NCBI GenBank assembly: GCA_030587435.1
Contig: JAUQZC010000154.1
Location: 1 to 26,400 of the forward strand
Source: Candidatus Baldrarchaeota archaeon
GTDB taxonomy: Archaea; Asgardarchaeota; Baldrarchaeia; Baldrarchaeales; DXJG01
Length of the DNA: 26,400 nucleotides
Direction: 5' to 3'
Of the stretch, positions 15,978-24,154 are shown piece after piece. The notes beneath the pieces were generated by a model that had not been told where the DNA came from, searched no databases, and saw nothing but the letters and a program-made list of their open reading frames with translations. Position 1 is the stretch's first letter; each line of letters opens with the position of its first letter. The position numbers and the translations under genes were made by a program.

Positions 15978-17321
15978 TTGGTTCTTGAGAATTTAGGAAG
16001 ATCTTTGCACGAAGCTTTAAGAAAATTGTTAAGAGCGCCGTTTGTAGATGAAAAAGTTGTTAAAGAGTTAATAAGGGATATTCAAAGATCCCTTTTACAA
16101 GCCGATGTTAATGTTGAATTAGTTTTAAAACTATCTAAAAATATTGAAAAGCGAGCATTATCTGAAGAAGTCCCCCCTGGAATCTCAAGAAGAGAATATG
16201 TTGTACAAATCGTTTATGATGAGTTAACTAAATTCTTAGGGAAAACACCCATTCCGCCGAGGATTAAACATGGAAAGACTAATGTAATCATGCTTGTAGG
16301 TATTCAAGGTAGTGGAAAAACGACTTCTGCTGCTAAACTTGCTAGGTACTTCCAAAAGAAGGGACTAAAGGTTGCACTAGTATGTGCAGACACTTTTAGA
16401 CCTGGAGCCTTTGAACAACTTTCACAGCTGGCTCAACAAATAGGTGTTCCAATATATGGAGAACCAAAAGGCAAAAACCCTGTAAAAATCGCTAAAAACG
16501 GTATTAAAAAATTTTCAGCCGAAAAGTATGAAGTTGTGATCGTGGATACCGCTGGTAGACATAAGGAAGAAGAAGGATTAATGAAGGAAATGAAAAGTTT
16601 AGCTGAAGCAATAAAGCCTGATGAGATCGTTCTTGTAATTGATGGAACCATCGGTCAGCAAGCTGCTTCTCAAGCTAGAGCATTTCACGAGGCAACGCCC
16701 ATTGGTTCTATTTTTGTAACTAAGTTGGATAGTTCAGCACGAGGTGGAGGTGCTCTTTCGGCTGTTGCTGAAACAGGAGCGCCTATAAAATTTATTGGTA
16801 CCGGGGAAAAATTGGATGATATGGAGTTGTTTGATCCTCCTCGCTTTGTTGGTAGACTACTTGGTATGGGCGATATTAGAGGACTTTTGGAAAAGATTCG
16901 TGAAGCTAAAATAGTTCCAGAGAAGGATGTGGTTAAAAGTTTTATGACTGGAAAATTTACGTTAAGAGATATGTATTATCAGCTTGAGTCCGTTAGGAAG
17001 ATGGGGCCTCTTAAGAAGATTTGGGAGTTTTTGGGTTTAGGTTACAAGTTGCCGGATGAAGTGAAAGAAGTTGCTGAAGAAAAGTTGGATAAGTGGAAGG
17101 TTATTTTACAATCTATGACCCGGGAAGAGTTAGAAAACCCGAAGATAATTAATCGGTCGCGTATGGTTAGAATTGCTAGAGGTTCGGGGACCGCCACTAG
17201 GGACGTTAAAGAACTTGTTGATCAATACTTTATGTTTAAGAAGGTTTTTAAACAAATGATTAGACGTAGAGTGCCTAGAATACATAAATTTCCTGGTGTC
17301 GAGACTTTAAGAAGGAAATAA
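15978..17321 (+). CDS. srp54: signal recognition particle GTPase SRP54
   Basis: SRP54 binds signal peptides and 7S RNA and delivers ribosomes to the membrane receptor. The N domain (1-90) is followed by the G domain: P-loop GIQGSGKTT (108-116), the DTFRPGAFEQL block (138-148), DTAGR (190-194) and TKLD (248-251). The methionine-bearing M domain runs from about 310 (FTLRDMYYQLESVRKMGPL...), with the basic SRP RNA-binding segment RSRMVRIARGSG and a lysine/arginine-rich tail. I chose TTG 15978, giving 447 residues starting MVLENLGRSL, the usual family start; GGGGT lies 7 nt upstream. Forty-three in-frame codons upstream (from 15849) look unlike any SRP54 and overlap the promoter region. pus10 follows within about 20 nt. 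Confidence 0.96.
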   Translation: MVLENLGRSLHEALRKLLRAPFVDEKVVKELIRDIQRSLLQADVNVELVLKLSKNIEKRALSEEVPPGISRREYVVQIVYDELTKFLGKTPIPPRIKHGKTNVIMLVGIQGSGKTTSAAKLARYFQKKGLKVALVCADTFRPGAFEQLSQLAQQIGVPIYGEPKGKNPVKIAKNGIKKFSAEKYEVVIVDTAGRHKEEEGLMKEMKSLAEAIKPDEIVLVIDGTIGQQAASQARAFHEATPIGSIFVTKLDSSARGGGALSAVAETGAPIKFIGTGEKLDDMELFDPPRFVGRLLGMGDIRGLLEKIREAKIVPEKDVVKSFMTGKFTLRDMYYQLESVRKMGPLKKIWEFLGLGYKLPDEVKEVAEEKLDKWKVILQSMTREELENPKIINRSRMVRIARGSGTATRDVKELVDQYFMFKKVFKQMIRRRVPRIHKFPGVETLRRK

Positions 17322-17340
17322 TTGTACGGAGGGCAGAGCG

Positions 17341-18690
17341 ATAGAAAGCGATGTTTTAGATAAGGCTCTGGATATCTTGAAAAAACATCCTGTTTGTAAC
17401 CATTGTCTAGGCCGTAGCTTTGCTCTGTTAGGTACTTCAACTGATAATTTTACAAGGGGGTTTTCCATTAAAGTTCTTTTAACTTTAGAGGCTCACAGAC
17501 TTTTAGAAGAAGAATATATACAAGGATATGAAATTTTAAAAATATTAGCTGTAAATGGCAACTTTTCTATGGCAAGGGATTTACTTAGGAAAAAGGGAAA
17601 AGAAATTGTTAATGAAGCAGATTGGAAATGCTATTTTTGTGGTGGTATTTTTCAAAGAATAGATAACATTATAGATGACATAGTTAAAGAAGTGGAAAAA
17701 TACGAATTCAACACCTTTCTAGTTGGATCACACGTAGACGTGGCCATTTTAGAAAAAGAAGATGAATTAAGAGCTCATGTAGGTTTATCTTACGGAGAAT
17801 CCATAAAAAGAGAGTTGAACAGAGAGATTGGAAAAAAGTTACAGGAAAAGCTTGGAAAAAGTGTAGATTTTGAAAAACCCGACATAGTAATATTAATTCG
17901 GATACTTAAGGACTTCTCACATAAAATAGATGTTAAGGTGAACCCTATTTTCATTTACGGGCGTTATAGAAAACTTGTCCGCGGAATACCGCAAACAACG
18001 TGGATATGTAAAAAATGTGGCGGAAGAGGTTGTGAAGAATGTGATTGGACCGGGAAGAGACATAAAGAATCGGTAGAAGAATTAATAATAACACCAATGC
18101 TTGAAGTTATTAAAGGAGAGGAGGCCGTTTTCCATGGAGCTGGAAGAGAAGATTTGGATGCTAGAATGCTAGGCAACGGCAGACCTTTCATTGTTGAGAT
18201 AAAAACACCTTTAAAACGTTTCATATCACTAAAAGATTTGGAGAAGTACGTGAATAACTATGCTCAAGGGAAAGTCGAAGTAAGAGATTTAAGGTGGGCA
18301 AGTAGAGAGGATGTTAGGAAACTGAAAGCTCTATCTCAGATAGCAGCTAAAGTATATAGGGTTTTAGTGGAAACCGAGAAGCAAATATCCGAAGAAGAAC
18401 TTAAAAAATTAGAACAAATGCTTACTGGTATAACTGTTAGGCAGAGAACCCCTCTACGTGTTGCTTATAGAAGAGCTGACAAAGTTCGTATAAAAGCTAT
18501 TTATGACGTAAAGACTAAAAAACTCGATGACCATCATTTTGAGATGATTGTTAAATGTCAAGGCGGTTTATATGTAAAAGAGCTTGTTTCAGGTGATGAA
18601 GGACGAACCACTCCAAGTGTTTCCGAAATTCTAGATACTAAAGCCAAATGCATCGAGTTGGATGTACTTGATGTAGAAACTCCAGCGTGA
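17341..18690 (+). CDS. pus10: tRNA pseudouridine synthase Pus10
   Basis: Archaeal Pus10 makes pseudouridine 54 and 55 in the tRNA T-loop. Numbered from TTG 17377, a zinc-binding THUMP-containing region carries C7-x2-C10 (CNHCLGRSFA) and C85-x2-C88 (CYFC), followed by an internal ribbon CKKCGGRGCEEC (211-222). The catalytic motif is GREDLDARMLG (256-266), and conserved blocks NGRPFIVEIK, YVKELVSGDEGRT-TPS and LDV complete the fold. The start is uncertain. TTG 17377 has no ribosome-binding site and lies only 6 residues before the first zinc cysteine, while GGAGGG at 17328-17333 stands 7 nt before an in-frame ATA at 17341 that adds 12 residues resembling the usual N-terminal helix. I list the longer form; the conventional start is 17377. 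Confidence 0.9.
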   Translation: MESDVLDKALDILKKHPVCNHCLGRSFALLGTSTDNFTRGFSIKVLLTLEAHRLLEEEYIQGYEILKILAVNGNFSMARDLLRKKGKEIVNEADWKCYFCGGIFQRIDNIIDDIVKEVEKYEFNTFLVGSHVDVAILEKEDELRAHVGLSYGESIKRELNREIGKKLQEKLGKSVDFEKPDIVILIRILKDFSHKIDVKVNPIFIYGRYRKLVRGIPQTTWICKKCGGRGCEECDWTGKRHKESVEELIITPMLEVIKGEEAVFHGAGREDLDARMLGNGRPFIVEIKTPLKRFISLKDLEKYVNNYAQGKVEVRDLRWASREDVRKLKALSQIAAKVYRVLVETEKQISEEELKKLEQMLTGITVRQRTPLRVAYRRADKVRIKAIYDVKTKKLDDHHFEMIVKCQGGLYVKELVSGDEGRTTPSVSEILDTKAKCIELDVLDVETPA

Positions 18691-18789
18691 TACCATTCGA
18701 AAACCTTTTATTTTGCACAACTGCTTTCACTATGACATTGCCTAGTGGTAAATAGGATCAAATAATTTAATGGTTGAGAGGCGCCTACC

Positions 18790-19083
18790 ATGAGGAAATC
18801 AAAGGGATTTAGAAGTAGAACTAGGAAACTATTAAGAAAGCACCCTAGAAGAAGAGGACTTCCTCCTATCGGCAAACTGCTTAGAGAATATAAGATAGGA
18901 GATAGAGTGCACATAATAATTGAACCCAGTATTCACAAGGGACAGCCACACCCCAGATTTCACGGTAAAACAGGCGTTGTTATAGGAAAACGTGGCAGGG
19001 CATATATAATATCTGTTCGGGATGGAAAAGCTGAGAAAATAATATTTGCTCGTTCTGAACATCTTTCACCAGCACAGAGGTGA
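18790..19083 (+). CDS. rpl21e: ribosomal protein eL21
   Basis: A 97-residue basic large-subunit protein. The N-terminal MRKSKGFRSRTRKLL, the central GDRVHIIIEPSIHKGQPHPRFHGKTGVV and the GKRGRAYIISV strand are diagnostic of archaeal eL21. The ATG follows a gene-free 99-nt gap after pus10 that includes GAGAGGCG close to the start. Its stop TGA is part of the ribosome-binding site of rpo4, so it leads the tightly packed eL21-rpo4-DUF655-ksgA-hemK2 run, an order common in archaea. Confidence 0.97.
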   Translation: MRKSKGFRSRTRKLLRKHPRRRGLPPIGKLLREYKIGDRVHIIIEPSIHKGQPHPRFHGKTGVVIGKRGRAYIISVRDGKAEKIIFARSEHLSPAQR

Positions 19084-19088
19084 AGCAT

Positions 19089-19421
19089 TTGCCAAAAAAA
19101 ATTATTAAAGAAGTTCTTTTGACACTACCTGAAGTAAGACAATTGCTTGAAGAGAGGTCAAGGGAAGAGTTAAACTATATGCAGAGAATAACTTTAGACT
19201 ACGTTTCCAAATTTTCGAAGCTGCCAGCTGAAGCAGCAAGACAATTAGTAAATGAGTTAACATCCGCATTTGGTTTGAAAACGGAAACGGCTATACAAAT
19301 AGCCAATATACTACCGGACACCGTCCATGAACTCAGGGTCTTATTAACTACTGAGTCTAAAACTTTTACTTCAGATGAACTTAAAAGAATGATGGAAGTA
19401 ATTAAAAAATACAAAAAGTAG
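19089..19421 (+). CDS. rpo4: RNA polymerase subunit Rpo4 (RpoF)
   Basis: Rpo4 pairs with Rpo7 to form the stalk of archaeal RNA polymerase. The product of about 110 residues has the HRDC-like helical Rpb4 fold with LTLPEVRQLLEE near the start and the conserved end LPDTVHELRVLL. I chose TTG 19089 (MPKKIIKEVLL) because GAGGTGA (19077-19083) lies 5 nt upstream; the GTG at 19080 lies inside that motif. The motif contains the eL21 stop codon, so translation of the two genes is coupled. Confidence 0.94.
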   Translation: MPKKIIKEVLLTLPEVRQLLEERSREELNYMQRITLDYVSKFSKLPAEAARQLVNELTSAFGLKTETAIQIANILPDTVHELRVLLTTESKTFTSDELKRMMEVIKKYKK

Positions 19422-19436
19422 TTTGAGAGAGTTGGA

Positions 19437-20030
19437 ATGTACGCTCCTAAGAAAAAGTTCGAGGAATATGCATATGTGTTGGATTATCTACCACAAGGTA
19501 GACCAGACTATCGTAGGCCAACATATAGTAGGGAGCCGATAGTCTTAGCAATAGGAGAGGATTTTTTCACTCTATTAGAGTTAGTTCCAAAGAAAAATGT
19601 GGATATAGCTCTTCATGAAAGGGTGTATATAGGTAAGGGTTTTAGAGATAAAATTGATCATGTTAAGAGGAGAATAACCTATAATGATCTTACTGCAGCA
19701 GCTAAAGCAGAATTACCCTATGTTTTGGAGAAAATTATTAAAGAAAGAGAACCTTTCTTTGTCGACTTTTTCAATAAAGCTCAACCGATAACGATGAGAA
19801 TGCATCAATTGGAACTTTTACCCGGTATAGGTAAAAAAATTATGTGGGAAATTCTTGAAGAAAGAAGAAAGAAGCCTTTTGAAAGTTTTAAAGATTTAAC
19901 GTCTCGCGTAAAAATACCAGACCCGGTAAAAGCCATAGTTAAGCGAATATTAATCGAATTAGAAGGCGAAGACAGGTATTATCTTTTTGTTCGTCCATTT
20001 AAACCTCAGCAACGGACCGCACAAAAATGA
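19437..20030 (+). CDS. DUF655 family protein, probable RNA-binding
   Basis: A 197-residue archaeal protein of the COG1491/DUF655 family, almost always found between rpo4 and ksgA. The N-terminal half has OB-like strands (EYAYVLDYLPQG...REPIVLAIGEDFFTLLELVP). The C-terminal half has a helix-hairpin-helix motif, LLPGIGKKIMWEILEERRKKPFESF, typical of nucleic-acid binding. Its biochemical role is not established; the neighbours suggest ribosome or rRNA work. The stop overlaps the ksgA start as ATGA. Confidence 0.92.
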   Translation: MYAPKKKFEEYAYVLDYLPQGRPDYRRPTYSREPIVLAIGEDFFTLLELVPKKNVDIALHERVYIGKGFRDKIDHVKRRITYNDLTAAAKAELPYVLEKIIKEREPFFVDFFNKAQPITMRMHQLELLPGIGKKIMWEILEERRKKPFESFKDLTSRVKIPDPVKAIVKRILIELEGEDRYYLFVRPFKPQQRTAQK

Positions 20031-20881
20031 CCCATCTACTTAGAGAAACTCTCATTTTATTAAAAAAATATAATATAAAACCGAAAAAGGATCTAGGGCA
20101 AAATTTTATTATAAATAATAATGTTGTTGAGCGAATTGTTAAATATGCTGGTGTAGATCGTAATGACGTCATTTTAGAAATTGGTGCAGGCCTTGGAACA
20201 CTAACTGGTAAATTGGCTGAACACGCAAAGAAAGTTTACGCAATAGAAGTTGACCCAAAGCTATGTAAAGTTTTAAATGATAGGTTTTCAACAGCTAAAA
20301 ACGTTAAGATCGTATGTGAAGATGTTTTAAAGATGGCTTTTCCGTCGGATTTTAATAAAATAGTTTCTAATCTTCCTTATTCAATAGCAACGCCTGTAAC
20401 CTTCAAAATTTTAGGCGCTTCTTTCCGACTGGCCGTCCTTATGTACCAGTTAGATGTAGCGAAACGGTTGGCAGCACAACCGGGTACAAAGGATTACGGT
20501 AGGCTTACTGTGGCAGTTTACTATAAAGCAGAGGTACAGATTCTTGAAAAAGTCTCAAAGACTGCTTTTTATCCAAAACCGAAGGTGGACTCTGCAATAG
20601 TGCTTCTAAAACCAAAAACAAAGTTGCTTGGAGTATCCAATGAAGAATTTTTTCTACATGTAGTCAGAGACCTATTTTCCTATAGAAATAAAATGTTAAA
20701 GAAGGCTTTATCTCATCTTTTCTCTAGAAAAAAGCTAAAAAAGGAAAAAGTGAAGAGAATTATAGATATTCTCGAAAAAAGGAATATAAGTCCCCAAAAA
20801 AGGATATATACTTTGAGTCCAGCTGAATTCGTGGATATTGCAAACGTTATATATTCGGAGGTTGGTGAAGCATTTAAATGA
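20027..20881 (+). CDS. ksgA: rRNA adenine N6-dimethyltransferase KsgA/Dim1
   Basis: It dimethylates two adjacent adenosines in the 3' hairpin of 16S rRNA, a late quality check of the small subunit. Key blocks are DLGQNFI (22-28), the SAM loop EIGAGLGTLT (51-60), EVDPKL, ED at the base-binding site, and NLPYSI (115-120), the N-L-P-Y motif of N6-adenine methylation. The C-terminal helical domain (FSYRNKMLKKAL) is complete at 284 residues. It overlaps DUF655 upstream and the HemK2-like gene downstream by 4 nt each. Confidence 0.96.
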   Translation: MTHLLRETLILLKKYNIKPKKDLGQNFIINNNVVERIVKYAGVDRNDVILEIGAGLGTLTGKLAEHAKKVYAIEVDPKLCKVLNDRFSTAKNVKIVCEDVLKMAFPSDFNKIVSNLPYSIATPVTFKILGASFRLAVLMYQLDVAKRLAAQPGTKDYGRLTVAVYYKAEVQILEKVSKTAFYPKPKVDSAIVLLKPKTKLLGVSNEEFFLHVVRDLFSYRNKMLKKALSHLFSRKKLKKEKVKRIIDILEKRNISPQKRIYTLSPAEFVDIANVIYSEVGEAFK

Positions 20882-21489
20882 AGAGTAGTAAGATGGCTTT
20901 TTACGGAGAGTATAGGTTTGAGATTTTTGACGGTGTATACGACCCCGCAGAGGACACCTATCTTCTCGCCGATAATTTATATGTAGAGGAAAGAAGCCTC
21001 GTACTTGACCTTGGAACGGGATGTGGAATTCTAGGAATCATTGCAGCAAAGAAGGCAAAAATGGTCGTGGCTACCGATATTTCCCCGACCGCCGTTAAAT
21101 GTGCAAAATATAACGTGAAAATTAATGGCTTAACCAAAAATGTTAACATTATTTTAGGGGACTTATTTCAGCCGTTAAGGAACAAAAAAATCTTCGATTT
21201 AATTGTTTTTAATCCGCCTTATTTGCCCAAATCCCCTTATGATGCCGACAACTGGCTTTCTAAGGCATGGAACGGTGGGAAGAGAGGTAGAAAAGTTATA
21301 GATAGGTTTTTAGAGGAATTTGATAATTATTTAAAACGCAGAGGAAGACTTCAGCTTGTGCAATCAAATCTTTCAAATCCAAAACTAACAATAAAAAAAC
21401 TTGAAGAAAAAGGATTTTCGGTAGAGGTAACTGCAACTAGAAAATTACCGTTTTTCGAAGAACTTTATGTTCTCACAGCGTGGAGATAG
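20878..21489 (+). CDS. HemK2/Mtq2-like protein methyltransferase
   Basis: A 203-residue class I SAM methyltransferase. The opening VYDPAEDTYLLAD is characteristic of the HemK2/Mtq2 subfamily; motif I is DLGTGCGILG (44-53), and NPPY (112-115) is the glutamine-amide methylation motif. The expected target is the GGQ glutamine of release factor aRF1, with Trm112 as partner in known cases; neither gene is here. It lacks the N-terminal helical domain of bacterial PrmC, as expected for the archaeal/eukaryotic form. The start overlaps the ksgA stop (ATGA). Confidence 0.9.
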   Translation: MKSSKMAFYGEYRFEIFDGVYDPAEDTYLLADNLYVEERSLVLDLGTGCGILGIIAAKKAKMVVATDISPTAVKCAKYNVKINGLTKNVNIILGDLFQPLRNKKIFDLIVFNPPYLPKSPYDADNWLSKAWNGGKRGRKVIDRFLEEFDNYLKRRGRLQLVQSNLSNPKLTIKKLEEKGFSVEVTATRKLPFFEELYVLTAWR

Positions 21490-21501
21490 GAGGTTTATAT
21501 T

Positions 21502-22668
21502 TTGCCCGCGAACCTTCCCCCGGAAGCGTTGGCAAAACAAAGAAAGTATCAGGAGGCAAAGACGCTAACAGAGAAAATAAGGGCCCTTGAGGAATATATT
21601 GCTGCTATTCCTAAGCATAAAGGTACAGAAAAATTGTTAATGCAGCTTAAAAGAAAACTAGCTAAATTAAAAGCAGAGTTAGAGTCAAGTTCTAAACGAA
21701 GTGGTGTAGGTGGAGTATCTTTTCATGTTAAAAAGGAAGGTGCCGGGCAGATAGTTCTTGTCGGTTTGACATGTGTGGGGAAAAGTGAGCTACTTAATGT
21801 TTTAACTGGAAAAAGCGTGGAGGTTGGTAATTATCCTTTTACAACAAAGCGGCCAGAACCCGGTGTTACATACTACGAGGATGTACCCATTCAAATCGTA
21901 GAAGTTCCTGCTCTTTTCGAAGGCGCAAGCCGTGGAAGTAGGCTTGGGTCACAAATACTTAGTGTTATTAGAAATGCGGATGTTGTGGCTCTTGTGATCG
22001 ATTTAACAGCAGATATAAAACATCAAATGAGGACCTTGATAGAGGAGTTAAAGAGTGGAAAAATTTACCTTAATATGAGACCTCCTCCAGTTGAGGTGGA
22101 AAAGACTCCTGGGGGAGGAATAAACGTTATAGGTAGCAGTTATTTAAGAGACTGTAGTGTGGAAGACGTAGTAAGTTTACTTCGCGATCACGGTGTCTAT
22201 AATGCTATAGTTAAAATATTTGGGCCTGTAAAGCTCGAAGATTTTACCATAGTTCTTGAGGGGGGTATTACATATAAGCCTGCTTTAATTGTAGCAACTA
22301 AGGGGGATTTGCCTGGAACCAGCAGTAATTTTGAAAAGTTAGTTAAGGATTTTAGAAGTGTGTTTAAAGTGGTCCCAGTATCTTCGAAAAAGCGGAAAGG
22401 AATTGATGCATTAAAGAGGACATTTTTTGAGATGTTAGATGTTGTGAGGGTTTATACGAGAGATCCTTCACAGGGAGTAAGTGAAAAACCAATAATTCTA
22501 AAGAAGCCAGCAACGGTAGCTGATGTTGCTAAGAGAATACATAGAAGGTTTATTAAGGACTTTAAATTTGCTCGTGTTTGGAGGAAGTCTGAGAAAGTTG
22601 AAGTTTTAAAGGTTGGATTAGATTTTGAACTTCGAGATCTAGATATTATTCAGATTTACACTTCTTAA
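21502..22668 (+). CDS. DRG-family (Obg-related) GTPase with TGS domain
   Basis: A 388-residue translation-associated GTPase of the DRG/Rbg group. An N-terminal basic coiled-coil (LTEKIRALEEYIAAI...QLKRKLAKLKAELE) precedes the P-loop GLTCVGKSEL (88-97). The switch region is NYPFTTKRPEPGV (110-122) and the C-terminal TGS domain begins near 310 (VSEKPIILKKPATVADVAKRIHRRF). Two signatures are unusual: the G3 box reads VEVPALFEG, where DLPGIIEG is typical, and G4 is TKGD. TTG 21502 is the start, with GGAGG about 8 nt upstream. It follows the HemK2-like gene by 12 nt and trmJ follows it, so it belongs to the same run. Confidence 0.9.
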   Translation: MPANLPPEALAKQRKYQEAKTLTEKIRALEEYIAAIPKHKGTEKLLMQLKRKLAKLKAELESSSKRSGVGGVSFHVKKEGAGQIVLVGLTCVGKSELLNVLTGKSVEVGNYPFTTKRPEPGVTYYEDVPIQIVEVPALFEGASRGSRLGSQILSVIRNADVVALVIDLTADIKHQMRTLIEELKSGKIYLNMRPPPVEVEKTPGGGINVIGSSYLRDCSVEDVVSLLRDHGVYNAIVKIFGPVKLEDFTIVLEGGITYKPALIVATKGDLPGTSSNFEKLVKDFRSVFKVVPVSSKKRKGIDALKRTFFEMLDVVRVYTRDPSQGVSEKPIILKKPATVADVAKRIHRRFIKDFKFARVWRKSEKVEVLKVGLDFELRDLDIIQIYTS

Positions 22669-22680
22669 CATGTGAGAAAA

Positions 22681-23403
22681 ATGGAAGTTATTGTGATTTT
22701 TCTTGGCGCTGAAAATGAAGGAAATATAGGTTCCTTGGCTAGGGTGATGAAGAATTTTGGTTTATACAGGCTTATCTTGGTATCTCCTAAGGCAAAGATT
22801 GGAGTCGAAGCTTTTAAATCAGCTATGCATGCACAAGATGTCTTAAAATCAGCCAAAGTTTTAGAATCCTTTGACAAAGCTGTAGAAGATGTGGATTTCG
22901 TAATCGGTACCACAGCAAGATTAGGGTGGAATTATAATGTACTAAGGACCCCCATATTTCCCGATCAATTATCTATATTGAGGGAGAGGGAGGGAAAAAT
23001 AGCTATAGTTTTTGGTAGAGAAAGTAGCGGTCTTACTAACGAAGAGTTAAATAAATGCGACGTAGTATTGACCATACCAGCAAATCCAGAATATCCCACC
23101 CTTAACATTACACATGCTGCCGCTATTATATTTTATGAATTGTTTAAAATACTTAGAAAATCTATGACTGAAAGGTATCGTTGCGCTACTAAAGTCGAAA
23201 AAGACAAAATATTAGAAGTATTTGGTAAATTGTTAGAGGAAATTGAATATCCATCAGAAAAGCTTCAAATAGCTTTTAGAGTTTTTCGAAACATTGTTGG
23301 CAGGGCTTTCATATCCGGTAGGGAGGCTCATACATTAATAGGTGTTCTTCGAAGAACGGTGACCCTAATAAAAAGGCTAAAACAGAGAAAACAGAACAGG
23401 TAG
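22681..23403 (+). CDS. trmJ: SPOUT RNA ribose methyltransferase TrmJ
   Basis: A knotted SPOUT methyltransferase expected to 2'-O-methylate position 32 of tRNA, as shown for archaeal TrmJ. Motif 1 is ENEGNIGSLARVMKNFG near the N-terminus, motif 2 VFGRESSGLTNEE in the middle, and motif 3 IPANPEYPTLNITHAAAIIFYEL. The C-terminal helical tail (GREAHTLIGVLRR) matches the archaeal form. ATG 22681 is preferred over GTG 22672 because the latter lies in the only ribosome-binding-like stretch (GTGAGA). Its end is convergent with uL16, 9 nt away. Confidence 0.92.
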   Translation: MEVIVIFLGAENEGNIGSLARVMKNFGLYRLILVSPKAKIGVEAFKSAMHAQDVLKSAKVLESFDKAVEDVDFVIGTTARLGWNYNVLRTPIFPDQLSILREREGKIAIVFGRESSGLTNEELNKCDVVLTIPANPEYPTLNITHAAAIIFYELFKILRKSMTERYRCATKVEKDKILEVFGKLLEEIEYPSEKLQIAFRVFRNIVGRAFISGREAHTLIGVLRRTVTLIKRLKQRKQNR

Positions 23404-23412
23404 GACAAAATT

Positions 23413-23946
23413 TTAGAATCCTAGTCTTTTCTTTATTTCTGGTGGGGCTTCTTCAACAATTATTCTACATTTCATCGGAAACTTCATTGCTGCTCTTCTT
23501 AAGGCTTCCACAGCTACATCGACATTATCTTTGTTAACTCTGACAAATATCAGTCGTTGCCCCGCTCTAACTCTTGCAGCTGTTCCTATGGGCTTACCGA
23601 AGGCTTTTCTCATTCCGTCTTGAAGTCTGTCAGCACCAGCAAATGCCATCATTTTGTTTTCTCTAAGGACGTGGTGTGGGTACACTGTCACTTTTAAGTG
23701 GTAGTTTGATCGGCTTAATTTAGCGGTTAGATATTTATTAGCGGCTATTCTTGCCGCTTCTAGAGCATTATGTCTAACCTGTCTTTCTTCTAGGGCTATG
23801 AGACTTATTTTTACTTTGAAATCTCCACTTGGGTCCCCCATGTCGAAAATCCTTATCTTTGGTGGTGGGAAACCTCTAATGTATTCTTTTCTTGTGTATG
23901 GTGGTCTGTCGATTTTACCGTAACATCTTGCTGGTCTTTCTGGCAT
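23413..23946 (-). CDS. rpl10e: ribosomal protein uL16 (L10e)
   Basis: A 177-residue large-subunit protein of the archaeal/eukaryotic L10e type, located near the peptidyl-transferase centre. [25 protein letters not shown] at the start, [44 protein letters not shown] and the RRAAMKFP segment are diagnostic. A strong ribosome-binding site, GGAGGG, lies 7 nt before the ATG. It is a single gene, divergent from the Trm14-like gene, with a TTAATAAAC box near 23991-23999 as a plausible promoter. Confidence 0.97.
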   Translation of the reverse strand: MPERPARCYGKIDRPPYTRKEYIRGFPPPKIRIFDMGDPSGDFKVKISLIALEERQVRHNALEAARIAANKYLTAKLSRSNYHLKVTVYPHHVLRENKMMAFAGADRLQDGMRKAFGKPIGTAARVRAGQRLIFVRVNKDNVDVAVEALRRAAMKFPMKCRIIVEEAPPEIKKRLGF

Positions 23947-24036
23947 ATAGCGTCCCTCCGGGATTGCTGAAAAATCGTAGTAGAAACTGTTTATTAACTT
24001 TACCCTTTATGTTTTAGAATAATAACTTGATTAACA

Positions 24037-24102
24037 TTAAGCTAAGTTTGTCACACTTAGTTGTAATTTAATCGTTAAATAATACAAAACTTATTAGCTT
24101 AA
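24037..24102. repeat. two inverted repeats between uL16 and the Trm14-like gene
   Basis: TTAAGCTAA (24037-24045) and TTAGCTTAA (24094-24102) are exact reverse complements 48 nt apart. Within the interval, CTAAGT (24042-24047) and ACTTAG (24055-24060) form a 6-bp stem with a 7-nt loop. Both lie in the divergent promoter region and could be a regulator site; chance is also possible in A/T-rich DNA. Confidence 0.4.
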
Positions 24103-24154
24103 GGATTAAAAATCGCCGCTTGGTGATTTGTAGTCAAGGGAGTGTAAGCTCTAA

